NCBI GenBank assembly: GCA_963710315.1
Contig: CAVPZW010000007.1
Span: 434,001-498,000, forward strand
Direction of reading: 5' to 3'
Length of the DNA: 64,000 bases
Source: Palsa-360 sp963710315
Lineage (GTDB): Bacteria > Acidobacteriota > Terriglobia > Acidiferrales > UBA7541
A program made the position numbers and the translations under genes. Below are positions 45,101-52,893 of the stretch, in pieces; within the stretch, counting starts at the first letter, position 1, and each line of letters begins with the position of its first letter. A model generated the notes under the pieces. That model did no database searches. It was not told the origin of the DNA and saw only the letters and a program-made list of their open reading frames with translations.

Positions 45101-45580
45101 ATCCGCATATGCCAGGATAGGATTGCCGTCGGCAGGATCGGAACCGGCGACCAAACCCGCCGGGTCAAGGACCCAATCCAATGTGCCATTGTGAATTACT
45201 GAGCTTGCAAACGAGAGAGACGCGGCAGGATCGGCAACTGAGAACAACACGGAATTCGACACTCCACCGCCGGGGCTTGGATTTAACACGGTAATGGAAG
45301 CGAGATTCGCGGTTGCAATATCCGATGCAAGAATGGCGGCTGTCAGCTGCGTTCCGCTGACGAAGGCCGTTGCGCGCGCGCTACCATTCCACTGAATCGT
45401 GGCCCCGTTCACAAAACCCGCACCGTTCACTATTAACGTAAACGCAGATTGGCCGGGCGCGATCGCCGCGGGCACCGTGGGATTGTTCAAGAAAGGCACA
45501 GGATTGTTCTGCGCCGCAAGCGGCCGGCAGAACGCCACAAGAACGAAGATAAGAATCCCTGCTTCGGTGATCCTTCGCAC
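42161..45580 (-). CDS. Giant secreted FG-GAP/VCBS plus IPT/TIG protein
   Basis: A 1139-residue exported protein. GTG at 45580 with GGGAGG upstream starts a signal peptide (AGILIFVLVAFCRPLAAQ). After one IPT domain (about 30-115), residues about 180-480 have integrin-like FG-GAP repeats with calcium-binding style GDFNGDGVLDFV, GDFNRDGHMDVVIGG, GDFNGDGKLDLAVLD and GDYNGDGKLDIAVSD. Five or so IPT/TIG domains follow, then a hydrophobic segment (LFLLSLAGMAFALATLVL), another ending in LAACSGG and an Ig-like end. Probably surface-exposed adhesion or recognition protein; no enzymatic motif is seen. Confidence 0.87.
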   Translation of the reverse strand: MRRITEAGILIFVLVAFCRPLAAQNNPVPFLNNPTVPAAIAPGQSAFTLIVNGAGFVNGATIQWNGSARATAFVSGTQLTAAILASDIATANLASITVLNPSPGGGVSNSVLFSVADPAASLSFASSVIHNGTLDWVLDPAGLVAGSDPADGNPILAYADERCPSVAFCTLDNGTIVELGEFPLIHQDLQESPQTIAAGDFNGDGVLDFVTVGQLTPNPSNPNANLYAVISLGAPPPATNLSTALKFQLPSGTSASPAPVVGDFNRDGHMDVVIGGQSAVYFLPGNGDGTLGTVISSNTESSIQGGMVAGDFNGDGILDLAVSNPLLNTVSILLGNGDGTFNTAVDYATGTSPAAIVTGDFNGDGKLDLAVLDGLGATVSILLGKGDGTFNPHVEYSAGFSATSLTLGDYNGDGKLDIAVSDPQCSNGACPASGSVNVLLGNGDGTFQNQLDFPGGADPTLIVTTGLVAVSPTPLGRAGIAVASFSGNTVSVLSPQKSQSGGNPVPIVTSISPTNAIAGSGFTLIVNGSNFVSSSTISIGGLTEPTTFVSATELSAAIPASAIATAGPMAVLVSNPAPGGGISNAASFNVLLPPPTISSIVPSSVIAGSPGFTLTVNGTNFVNGSTVNVNSVSRSPTFVSSTKITASILSTDVASQGTINISATNPVAINNSSGGTSSSVPLAVLAANSQPTVGTLSPASITAGGQAFTLTISGSGFSASTVVTFGSLTVSSAYQSPTTLQATIPASAIAVAGTPLVTVANPGSGPSVAITFTVNNPVPTESSLSPTGAIVGSAGIALNVSGVNFTSSSTVQVNGTSRATTFVNAGLVQISLLAADLAQAGSLNISVSNPAPGGGISNAFSFAVNNPIPMESSLAPASALVGSAPFTLDVNGSNFNSSSTVQVNGQSRATTFISTLLLQINILAADLATGGTLNISVNNPAPGGGTSSAQQFFVTDYTITVPTSSATVTAGLPATYTLTVASSNGTYSNPVTLSVTSTLPPYTTAAFSPSATITPGAVSQYVTLSIATTAHTLSSAPHFPNGNRPELFLLSLAGMAFALATLVLRTTVRRIQRLAPQLLWALLLMAVAGLAACSGGAGGGAITPQPNPATGTPAGNYTIVVTATSGGLSRSTSVTLTVM

Positions 45581-45760
45581 GAGCACCTCCCGTCGATCCT
45601 CTAGCGGGACTGAAAAAACATCCGCTAGAACATGGGAGAAATCCGTGAAGTTTGAACGACAGAAGAATATGCGCTTCGGCCTGAATCGAGGATACCCAAG
45701 ATTATCCCTCGACCGGCCGCCGCGCCGGATCCTGGCAATAGACTTCCCCACACGAGAAGC

Positions 45761-45813
45761 ATTCTACTCTTCTGGAACATTCAATGACACTTTATTTGTC
45801 ACTATCAATGACA
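45761..45813 (-). promoter_or_regulatory. Promoter and TGTCA operator of the FG-GAP/IPT gene
   Basis: Minus strand: TGTCA-N7-TGACA (45813-45797), -35 TGTCAT (45789-45784), 17 bases, -10 TAGAAT (45766-45761). Followed by GTGTGGGGAAGTCTAT, close to CGCGGGGAAATCTAT at the sister promoter. Confidence 0.65.
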
Positions 45814-45870
45814 CCACGGACTCGTGCGGAGATCCCGCGCCTCCATCTGCCGCGCCCTATCCCCTTCACA

Positions 45871-46782
45871 TCATTTTGCGGAGTTAAAGGCGCGCCAGTG
45901 AAACTCGAAGGAGGCCTCGCGATGGGCCAGCAGGTAGGAATCCGTGTGGCCGCCCGGGTAAAGGTGAAACTCGTGGAGAATTTTCAGGGAATCGAGCGTC
46001 TCATGAAGTTCGCTTGCGCCGCGGGAGAGGCCAAATGCGTCTTCCGTGCCGCAATCGAAATAAATCTTCATCTTCTTGAGCGCGGCGGCATTCTTCCGAG
46101 CCAGCGCATATGGGCTATTCCGGAACCAGAATGGCCGGTCAATTGGATTGCCAAATGTTTTTTCAAATATCTCCGCCGAGAAATTTCCCGGCGACACCAG
46201 AGCGGTCACGGGCTGAGGCGGGTCGCGCATCATCGCCGCGCTATGCGAGCTGACCGAGCCGAACAGCTCGGGATGCAAAAACGCCATTCGCAAGGCTCCG
46301 AAGCCGCCCATGGAGAAACCGGTAATCCCCCGCGTGGCGCGAGTGGCACGAATTCGATAAGTACGTTCGATGAACGGCATGAATTCGCGCACGAAAAAAT
46401 CGCTGTAGGGAGTCCTTCCATTCCGTGAATTGACATAAAACGTATCCCAGGCCTCCGGCGACACGACCACGAAATCGCCCACCTTCTTATCGCGCTGCAA
46501 ATCCTGCAAGACGTTCCACTCTCCATCCAAAGCCATGGACTGCTGCGTGCCGCCAAGCCCGTGCAGCAAATATAACACCGGATATTTTCTAGTTTGGGAT
46601 TCGGCAGCGGAATAACTTGCCGGCAGATAGACGCAATATCTAACGGAGGAATGAAGCAAAGCGCTGTGGATGGAACGGCAGTCCGCGCGTTCCTGTGCAT
46701 GGACGCCGGGGACGGCCAGAAGCGCCAAGAACAACAACACACCAAGGCGTCCAGGACGATGACTCTCAACGAAGAAGGGCAT
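45871..46782 (-). CDS. Secreted esterase (esterase D / Ag85-like alpha/beta hydrolase)
   Basis: A 303-residue hydrolase with a signal peptide (VLLFLALLAVPGVHA, cleavage before QE near residue 29). The alpha/beta-hydrolase triad is visible: nucleophile Ser157 in GFSMGGFGAL, Asp248 in GTEDAFG and His279 in PGGHTD; oxyanion region YLLHGLGG. Relatives include feruloyl esterases and S-formylglutathione hydrolase-like enzymes; export suggests polymer or cell-wall ester cleavage. It is upstream of the FG-GAP gene on the same strand. Confidence 0.85.
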   Translation of the reverse strand: MPFFVESHRPGRLGVLLFLALLAVPGVHAQERADCRSIHSALLHSSVRYCVYLPASYSAAESQTRKYPVLYLLHGLGGTQQSMALDGEWNVLQDLQRDKKVGDFVVVSPEAWDTFYVNSRNGRTPYSDFFVREFMPFIERTYRIRATRATRGITGFSMGGFGALRMAFLHPELFGSVSSHSAAMMRDPPQPVTALVSPGNFSAEIFEKTFGNPIDRPFWFRNSPYALARKNAAALKKMKIYFDCGTEDAFGLSRGASELHETLDSLKILHEFHLYPGGHTDSYLLAHREASFEFHWRAFNSAK

Positions 46783-47101
46783 AAGTAATCAACAATCATT
46801 TTAGGGGCGCGCACTCCCCGGAACAAGGGACTTAACTGGGCCGTTTTCGATTTACGCAATCCTTATGCGCTGTGCACGACTTCCTAACCTGAAAAATCGC
46901 ATGATTCGCTTGCGAGTCTGAAACAGGCTGGTTGAATGGCAAGATCGGGCAATGTGACGAGGCACACAGCTTGTTTTCGCTGCAAATGAGTACATATGGC
47001 ATCGAAGCGAACTTGGCGGGACCAGTAGAGATCCGGGAAAGTCCCAGCAGGGGAAGATGCCAAAGTCTCAATGTACCTTTGCGGCGCCGAATGGAGGCGC
47101 A
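46783..47101. other. Intergenic stretch upstream of the kdp cluster
   Basis: It must hold the divergent promoters of the esterase and the kdp genes. I looked for a c-di-AMP or potassium leader motif and saw none that convinces. GGAGG at 47095-47099 belongs to the next gene. Confidence 0.4.
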
Positions 47102-47413
47102 ATGGCCATCAAAGTCTTCCTCCTGCTCAATAGCTGCGGTGTGGCTTTCTTGCTTTATGTGCTGGCGCACTTTTTCAAAGAGGGGCGCGCACAAAAGAAT
47201 GCTTTGCACAATCGAGAGGCGGAATTGAGACCACAGGATCGGCCCGGCGTAGTCGTCGCTGTGCATCCGACTTTTCGCTCTGGCAGGGGCGGACGCTGCG
47301 TGATTCCGTTTCAAGCGCGCAACCGGAAGCCTGCCGAGGTGCGGGCTGGCAAGACGTCCCCTTCTATCTCAAAAACGATAGAGATGCCAGTGAGACGCCT
47401 TTCATCGCATTAA
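47102..47413 (+). CDS. Small single-span membrane protein upstream of kdp
   Basis: A 103-residue protein with one N-terminal membrane helix (VFLLLNSCGVAFLLYVLAHFF) and a basic cytoplasmic tail. GGAGG is five bases ahead of the ATG at 47102. Similar short helix-plus-tail proteins lie beside kdp genes in other Acidobacteria as I recall; no function is known. The tail after residue 65 may be poorly conserved. Possibly an accessory KdpFABC peptide. Confidence 0.5.
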   Translation: MAIKVFLLLNSCGVAFLLYVLAHFFKEGRAQKNALHNREAELRPQDRPGVVVAVHPTFRSGRGGRCVIPFQARNRKPAEVRAGKTSPSISKTIEMPVRRLSSH

Positions 47414-47469
47414 GCAGTACCGGGCTTTGGCCAAGGAATTATCAAACCTTTGGGAGTAATGAAAGAGAG

Positions 47470-47562
47470 ATGGCGATGCTGGATTCCATTTTTGCAATCT
47501 CAACACTGGTCTTTTTTGTACTGTCCGTACTGTACGTGAAATTCTGCAACGGAATGAGGTAA
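47470..47562 (+). CDS. 30-residue membrane microprotein before kdpF
   Basis: The product is one helix, LDSIFAISTLVFFVLSVLYV, with the end KFCNGMR; a second in-frame ATG lies at 47476. GAAAGAGAG precedes it. A short protein ending YVxxCxxL/M just before kdpF occurs in several kdp operons from memory. It ends five bases before kdpF and is probably cotranslated. Confidence 0.6.
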   Translation: MAMLDSIFAISTLVFFVLSVLYVKFCNGMR

Positions 47563-47567
47563 GGCAA

Positions 47568-47654
47568 ATGCTCGATACGATCGTATCCCTGGCGGTGTGC
47601 GCCGCATTGCTTGTTTATCTGGTGTACGCAATGCTGCGCCCGGAAAAGTTCTGA
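47568..47654 (+). CDS. kdpF: KdpF subunit
   Basis: A 28-residue single-span peptide (SLAVCAALLVYLVYAMLRPE, end KF), with the usual KdpF pattern of a helix followed by LxRPExF. It stabilises the KdpFABC complex in the inner membrane. Ends two bases before the kdpA start. Confidence 0.85.
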   Translation: MLDTIVSLAVCAALLVYLVYAMLRPEKF

Positions 47655-47656
47655 CC

Positions 47657-49423
47657 ATGACAAACAACGGCTGGTTTCAAATCCTGTTCTTTCTACTGAT
47701 CGTGCTTGCGCTCACAAAGCCTTTGGGCTTGTTCATGACGCGAGTATTCAACCGCGAGAAAACATTCCTCGACCCGCTGATGCGCCCCATTGAAAAGCTG
47801 GTGTACAGGCTCACGGGAGTCGATGAAACAAAAGAAATGCGCTGGACCGAATACGCCGGCGCAATGCTGACCTTCAGCGGCGTGACCATGATCGTGCTGT
47901 ATCTCATGCAACGGCTGCAGAACCATCTGCCGTTCAACCCACAGAAACTCGCCGCCGTCGCTCCTGACCTGGCCTTCAACACGGCCGCCTCGTTCACGAC
48001 CAATACCAATTGGCAGGCGTACGTGCCGGAAACCACCATGTCTTACCTGACGCAAATGGCCGGCCTCGCTTACCACAACTTTATCTCCGCCGCCGTGGGA
48101 ATCGCGCTGGCCATCGCCATCGTTCGCGGAATCGCGCGCCGCGAACAGGACACGCTCGGGAATTTCTGGGTGGACATGACGCGCGCAACGTTCTGGGTGC
48201 TGTTGCCGGGATGCGTGCTGGGCGCGATGCTTCTGGTCTGGCAAGGCGTGCCGCAGAACTTCAAGCCCTACGCAACCGCCCAACTCGTTGATCCGCAATC
48301 CGTGCAGACGACCGATTCCAGCGGGAAAATAACCACACAGATCGTCAAAGAGCAGACCATTGCGCAGGGCCCCGTGGCTTCGCAGGAAATCATCAAGGAA
48401 TTTGGAACCAACGGCGGCGGTTTTTTCAACGCCAACAGCGCTCACCCATACGAAAATCCAACTCCGCTCAGCAACTTCTTCGAGCTGGTTTTGATTTTCG
48501 CCATCGGTTCGGCGTTGACCTACACACTGGGGCAAATGACCGGTTCGCCGCGCCACGGCTGGGCGGTGTGGTGCGCCATGGCAATCCTGTTTCTTGTGGG
48601 TGTTACGGCGACATACACGGCGGAGGCTCGGGGCAACCCGCTTGTGCAAAGTTCCACGAGCCACGTGCAGCCTGCCGGCAACATGGAGGGCAAGGAAGTG
48701 CGCTTCGGCATTGCCAATTCCGCGCTGTGGGCCGTGGTAACCACCGACACTAGTTGCGGGGCGGTCAACTCCATGCACGATTCCTTCACGCCGCTCGGCG
48801 GAATGATTCCACTCATCAACATGCTGCTCGGCGAAGTCGTGTTCGGAGGAGTCGGCTCGGGCCTCTACGGAACGATTGTCTTCATCATCCTCTCGGTGTT
48901 CATTGCAGGACTGATGGTCGGGCGCACGCCGGAATATCTGGGCAAGAAGATCGAAGCCTTCGACGTGAAGATGGCCATGCTCACGGTTCTGATTTATCCG
49001 TTGATGGTGCTGACCTTCACGGCCATATCCCTGGTTTCTCCAAAATTGGGGCTATCCAGCCTTGCCAACGCCGGCCCCCACGGACTTTCGGAAATCTTTT
49101 ACGCCTATGCGGAAGCCGGAGCGAATAACGGCTCGGCCTTCGCCGGACTCAACGCCAACACGCTTTGGTACAACAGCACGATTAGCGCGACGATGCTTTT
49201 CGGCAGATTTTTCATGGTCATTCCGGTGCTGGCAATTGCCGGAAGCTTGGTGCAAAAAAAACATGTTCCGGAAACTTCCGGCACGTTCCCGGTGACCACG
49301 CCTCTTTTCACGGGCCTGCTGATCTGCGTGATCGTGATTGTTGGCGCACTTACTTTTTTCCCGGCACTCAGCCTGGGCCCAATTCTGGAGCACTTGCTGA
49401 TGCACGCCGGAAAGACTTTCTGA
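47657..49423 (+). CDS. kdpA: Potassium-transporting ATPase A subunit
   Basis: Channel-like potassium-selective subunit of KdpFABC, 588 residues with about ten membrane spans. Seen: AASFTTNTNWQAY (selectivity filter 1 region), FGTNGGGFFNANSAHP (filter 2), TTDTSCGAVNSMHDS and LNANTLWYNST (filters 3 and 4). ATG at 47657 follows kdpF by two bases; the open frame extends upstream but lacks a ribosome site. Confidence 0.96.
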   Translation: MTNNGWFQILFFLLIVLALTKPLGLFMTRVFNREKTFLDPLMRPIEKLVYRLTGVDETKEMRWTEYAGAMLTFSGVTMIVLYLMQRLQNHLPFNPQKLAAVAPDLAFNTAASFTTNTNWQAYVPETTMSYLTQMAGLAYHNFISAAVGIALAIAIVRGIARREQDTLGNFWVDMTRATFWVLLPGCVLGAMLLVWQGVPQNFKPYATAQLVDPQSVQTTDSSGKITTQIVKEQTIAQGPVASQEIIKEFGTNGGGFFNANSAHPYENPTPLSNFFELVLIFAIGSALTYTLGQMTGSPRHGWAVWCAMAILFLVGVTATYTAEARGNPLVQSSTSHVQPAGNMEGKEVRFGIANSALWAVVTTDTSCGAVNSMHDSFTPLGGMIPLINMLLGEVVFGGVGSGLYGTIVFIILSVFIAGLMVGRTPEYLGKKIEAFDVKMAMLTVLIYPLMVLTFTAISLVSPKLGLSSLANAGPHGLSEIFYAYAEAGANNGSAFAGLNANTLWYNSTISATMLFGRFFMVIPVLAIAGSLVQKKHVPETSGTFPVTTPLFTGLLICVIVIVGALTFFPALSLGPILEHLLMHAGKTF

Positions 49424-49433
49424 GGAAGAAAAA

Positions 49434-51479
49434 ATGACAGCCCAAGCAAGAAAAAGCAAGTCAATCTGGGACGCAGAAATCGCCCGCCGCGCAACGTGGG
49501 ATTCGTTCGTCAAGTTGAATCCCGCGACGCTCATGAAGAATCCAGTCATGTTCGTCGTAGAGGTCGGTGCGGCACTGCTCACCGTGGAACTGGTGAGCCA
49601 CGTACTGCGGCATACGCATGCGTTTGGTTTTGAATTCCAAATCACGGTCTGGCTGTGGTTCACAGTGCTGTTTGCCAATTTCGCCGAAGCCATGGCCGAA
49701 GGGCGCGGCAAGGCGCAAGCGGACACGCTGCGCAAGTCCCGCACGGAAACCCTGGCATACAAAGTGAGGCCCGACGGGAGCAAGGAAGAAATGGCCGGGT
49801 CCAAATTGCGCGCAGGCGACGTGGTGGTGGTCATCGCCGGGCAATTCATTCCGGGAGATGGCGAAGTCATCGAAGGCGTGGCTTCCGTCGATGAATCCGC
49901 GATTACCGGCGAATCCGCGCCAGTAATTCGCGAATCGGGCGGGGACCGCTCGGCGGTCACAGGGGGCACGCGCGTGCTCTCCGACGAGATCAAGGTGCGC
50001 ATCACCTCCAATCCCGGTGAAACATTTCTCGACCGCATGATCAAGATGGTAGAGGGAGCAGCGCGCCAAAAAACGCCAAACGAAATCGCGCTGAATATCC
50101 TTCTCTGCGGACTAACGATTATCTTCCTGCTGGCCGTCGCGGCTTTGCAACCGATGGCCATCTATTCGGGCGCACCGCAGAGCGCCTTTGTTTTGTGGTC
50201 CCTGCTGGTGTGCCTGATTCCGACCACCATCGGCGGATTGCTTTCCGCCATTGGCATCGCGGGAATCGACCGCGTGATTCAACGCAACGTGATGGCCATG
50301 TCCGGCCGCGCCGTGGAAGCCGCGGGCGACGTGGACACGCTGTTGCTCGATAAAACAGGAACCATCACGCTCGGCAATCGCCAAGCCACGGAATTGATCG
50401 CGGCTCCCGGCGTGACGGAAGCGGAGCTTGCCGACGCGGCGCAGCTGGCATCGCTGGCCGATGAAACTCCCGAGGGACGCTCCATCGTAGTGCTGGCAAA
50501 GGAAAAATACGGTTTGCGCGGGCGTCCACTGTCCTCCGTCGAAGCCACATTCATTCCCTTCACTGCGCAGACGCGCATGTCCGGCGTGGATTTTGACGGC
50601 CGCTCGGTCCGCAAAGGGGCGCCGGACGCGATTAAAAAGTATGTCATTGAGCAAGGCGGCGCGATACCTTCCGAGGTCGATGATGTCGTGCAAATCGTTG
50701 CGAGCTCCGGCGCAACGCCGCTGCTGGTGGCTATTGGCAGCCGCGTCATGGGCACGGTGCGCCTCAAGGATATCGTCAAGGGCGGCATGCGCGAACGATT
50801 CGATCACCTGCGCGCCATGGGAATCCGCACGGTGATGATCACGGGAGACAATCGCCTCACCGCTGCAGCCATCGCCCAGGAGGCGGGCGTCGACGATTTC
50901 CTGGCCGAAGCCAAGCCGGAAGATAAGCTGGCGCTGATCCGCAAGGAACAGGCCAAGGGCAAACTGGTGGCCATGACCGGAGACGGCACGAATGACGCGC
51001 CCGCACTGGCGCAAGCGGACGTGGGCCTCGCGATGAACGCAGGCACACAGGCGGCCAAGGAAGCCGGCAATATGGTTGACCTCGATTCCAATCCAACCAA
51101 GCTGATCGAAGTCGTGGAAATCGGCAAGCAAATGCTGATCACGCGCGGCGCGCTGACCACCTTTTCCGTGGCCAACGATGTCGCCAAGTATTTCGCCATC
51201 ATCCCCGCAATGTTCGCGGGCGCGTTTCCTGTGCTTCAGGCTCTGAACATCATGCGGCTGAAGACTCCTGAATCGGCCATTCTCTCCGCCGTGATCTTCA
51301 ACGCGCTGATCATCGTTGCTCTGGTGCCGCTGGCGCTACGCGGCGTGCAGTATCGTCCCATGGGCGCTTCGGCGCTGCTGCGATGGAATCTGCTGGTTTA
51401 CGGCGTGGGCGGAATCATAGCGCCGTTCATCGGAATCAAGTTGATCGACGTTGTGATTACCGGGCTGCACTGGGCCTGA
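49434..51479 (+). CDS. kdpB: Potassium-transporting ATPase B subunit
   Basis: P-type ATPase subunit that energises KdpA, 681 residues. Seen: the actuator SAITGESAPVIRESGG, the phosphorylated Asp306 in DKTGTITLGNR, the nucleotide-binding KGAPDAIKKYV and the hinge MTGDGTNDAPALAQADVG. Starts ten bases after kdpA. Confidence 0.97.
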   Translation: MTAQARKSKSIWDAEIARRATWDSFVKLNPATLMKNPVMFVVEVGAALLTVELVSHVLRHTHAFGFEFQITVWLWFTVLFANFAEAMAEGRGKAQADTLRKSRTETLAYKVRPDGSKEEMAGSKLRAGDVVVVIAGQFIPGDGEVIEGVASVDESAITGESAPVIRESGGDRSAVTGGTRVLSDEIKVRITSNPGETFLDRMIKMVEGAARQKTPNEIALNILLCGLTIIFLLAVAALQPMAIYSGAPQSAFVLWSLLVCLIPTTIGGLLSAIGIAGIDRVIQRNVMAMSGRAVEAAGDVDTLLLDKTGTITLGNRQATELIAAPGVTEAELADAAQLASLADETPEGRSIVVLAKEKYGLRGRPLSSVEATFIPFTAQTRMSGVDFDGRSVRKGAPDAIKKYVIEQGGAIPSEVDDVVQIVASSGATPLLVAIGSRVMGTVRLKDIVKGGMRERFDHLRAMGIRTVMITGDNRLTAAAIAQEAGVDDFLAEAKPEDKLALIRKEQAKGKLVAMTGDGTNDAPALAQADVGLAMNAGTQAAKEAGNMVDLDSNPTKLIEVVEIGKQMLITRGALTTFSVANDVAKYFAIIPAMFAGAFPVLQALNIMRLKTPESAILSAVIFNALIIVALVPLALRGVQYRPMGASALLRWNLLVYGVGGIIAPFIGIKLIDVVITGLHWA

Positions 51480-51508
51480 AGAAGAGAATTTGACTTGAGG
51501 ACACGACT

Positions 51509-52081
51509 ATGAAAAAGAATTTGATGATTTCCATCGGGATGACCATCGTGACGACGCTGCTCTTGGGAATTGTCTATCCCTTCGTTGTGACTGCCCTTGC
51601 GCAGTTGATCTTCCCGACGCAAGCCAACGGCGACTTGATCTCGCTGAGCGGAAAGATTGTCGGCTCGCGACTCATCGGGCAGCCGTTTTCCTCGCCCGGA
51701 TATTTTCGCTCGCGCCCTTCCGCGGCAGGCAATGGCTACGACGCCGGCAATTCAGGCGGCTCGAATCTCGGGCCCACCAACAAGATGCTGGTCAACCGCA
51801 TGGCCGCCGACGTACAAAAGGCCCAGGCCGAAAATCCGAACACTCCCGTGCCAATGGACCTCGTCACCACATCCGGCTCGGGCTTGGATCCGCACATTTC
51901 TCCCGAGGCCGCGGCATTCCAGGTCCCGCGAATCGCTCATGAGCGCAACATGAGCGAAGCCGACATCCGTGCGCTTATCGATAGGCACACGGAGTCACGC
52001 CAGTTCGGCTTCCTCGGCGAGCCTCGAGTCAATGTGCTCGAATTGAATCTCGATCTCGATGCCACCCATCCCATGCACTGA
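51509..52081 (+). CDS. kdpC: Potassium-transporting ATPase C subunit
   Basis: A 190-residue subunit with one N-terminal membrane helix (ISIGMTIVTTLLLGIVYPFVV) and a periplasmic domain: GSRLIGQPFSSPGYFRSRPS, TTSGSGLDPHISPEAA and the C-terminal VNVLELNLDLD. It bridges KdpA and KdpB. Last gene of the kdpFABC operon, before a repeat. Confidence 0.96.
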   Translation: MKKNLMISIGMTIVTTLLLGIVYPFVVTALAQLIFPTQANGDLISLSGKIVGSRLIGQPFSSPGYFRSRPSAAGNGYDAGNSGGSNLGPTNKMLVNRMAADVQKAQAENPNTPVPMDLVTTSGSGLDPHISPEAAAFQVPRIAHERNMSEADIRALIDRHTESRQFGFLGEPRVNVLELNLDLDATHPMH

Positions 52082-52089
52082 TGGGAATT

Positions 52090-52174
52090 AGTAGGACAGG
52101 CTTCAGCCTGTCTTGTTTTGATTTTTGTGGATCTGACAGAAGTCAAGACCAGACAGGCTGAAGCCTGTCCTACT
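52090..52174. repeat. REP-like inverted pair (GGCTTCAGCC family)
   Basis: AGTAGGACAGGCTTCAGCCT and mirror ending AAGCCTGTCCTACT. It lies between the converging kdpC and kdpE and shares its spacer words with the copy at 23175. Confidence 0.88.
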
Positions 52175-52179
52175 CAAAC

Positions 52180-52893
52180 CTACTTCTTTTTCGGTTTGCC
52201 CGATGCGGGCTCGGTGGGTTCAAATCGATAGCCTACCCAGGGATCGGTATGGATATATTTCGGATGTGCAGGATCCGGCTCGATTTTTTTCCGCAACTGG
52301 TTGATGAACACGCGTAGATATTCCGTCTCATCGCCATAGTCCGGGCCCCAGACGGCTTGGAGCAGCCGCCTGTGCTCCAGCGGCTTGCCCTGGTTAGCAA
52401 CGAGGTGGCGAAGCAGATCGAATTCCTTGGGCGTCAATCGCACCGGCTTTCCCTGAACCAGCAACTTTCTGCGTTCGAAATCGATTTCCAAATCGTTTGA
52501 AACATAGGGAGGCACGGATTCGGCCGAAGAGCTGCGCCGCAGGGCCGCGCGAATACGCGCAAGAAGCTCTTCCATGCCAAAAGGTTTCACCACGTAGTCG
52601 TCAGCTCCGGCATCCAGCGCAAGAACCTTGTCATGCTCCGAACTTCGCACCGTCAGCATGATGATCGCCACGTCGGACTGATCGCGAATTTCGCGGCAGG
52701 TTTCCAAGCCGCTCCTGCCTGGCATGTTCACATCCAACAGGACCAGCTCAGGCCGCTCCTCGCGCAAGATTTCCAGCGCTTCTTCCCCGCTTCGCGCTTC
52801 CAGCACGGTATAGCCATTGCTGGACAAGGTGGTCCGCATTACGCGGCGAATCTGCGGTTCGTCATCCACAACCAGAATTGTGGGTGTGCTCAT
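52180..52893 (-). CDS. kdpE: Response regulator of kdp
   Basis: A 237-residue OmpR-type regulator: receiver with the acidic pocket DDE (residues 10-12) and phospho-acceptor Asp54 in LLLDVNMPG, then a winged helix (LTPKEFDLLRHLVANQGKPL, EYLRVFINQLRKKIEPDP). KdpE activates kdpFABC under potassium limitation. Its start overlaps the histidine kinase stop by four bases. Confidence 0.93.
   Translation of the reverse strand: MSTPTILVVDDEPQIRRVMRTTLSSNGYTVLEARSGEEALEILREERPELVLLDVNMPGRSGLETCREIRDQSDVAIIMLTVRSSEHDKVLALDAGADDYVVKPFGMEELLARIRAALRRSSSAESVPPYVSNDLEIDFERRKLLVQGKPVRLTPKEFDLLRHLVANQGKPLEHRRLLQAVWGPDYGDETEYLRVFINQLRKKIEPDPAHPKYIHTDPWVGYRFEPTEPASGKPKKK

Noticed and set aside
46783..47101. c-di-AMP (ydaO) or other potassium-related riboswitch before the kdp genes
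   Set aside because: Some G-rich words occur but the conserved core strings and pairing order were not found.
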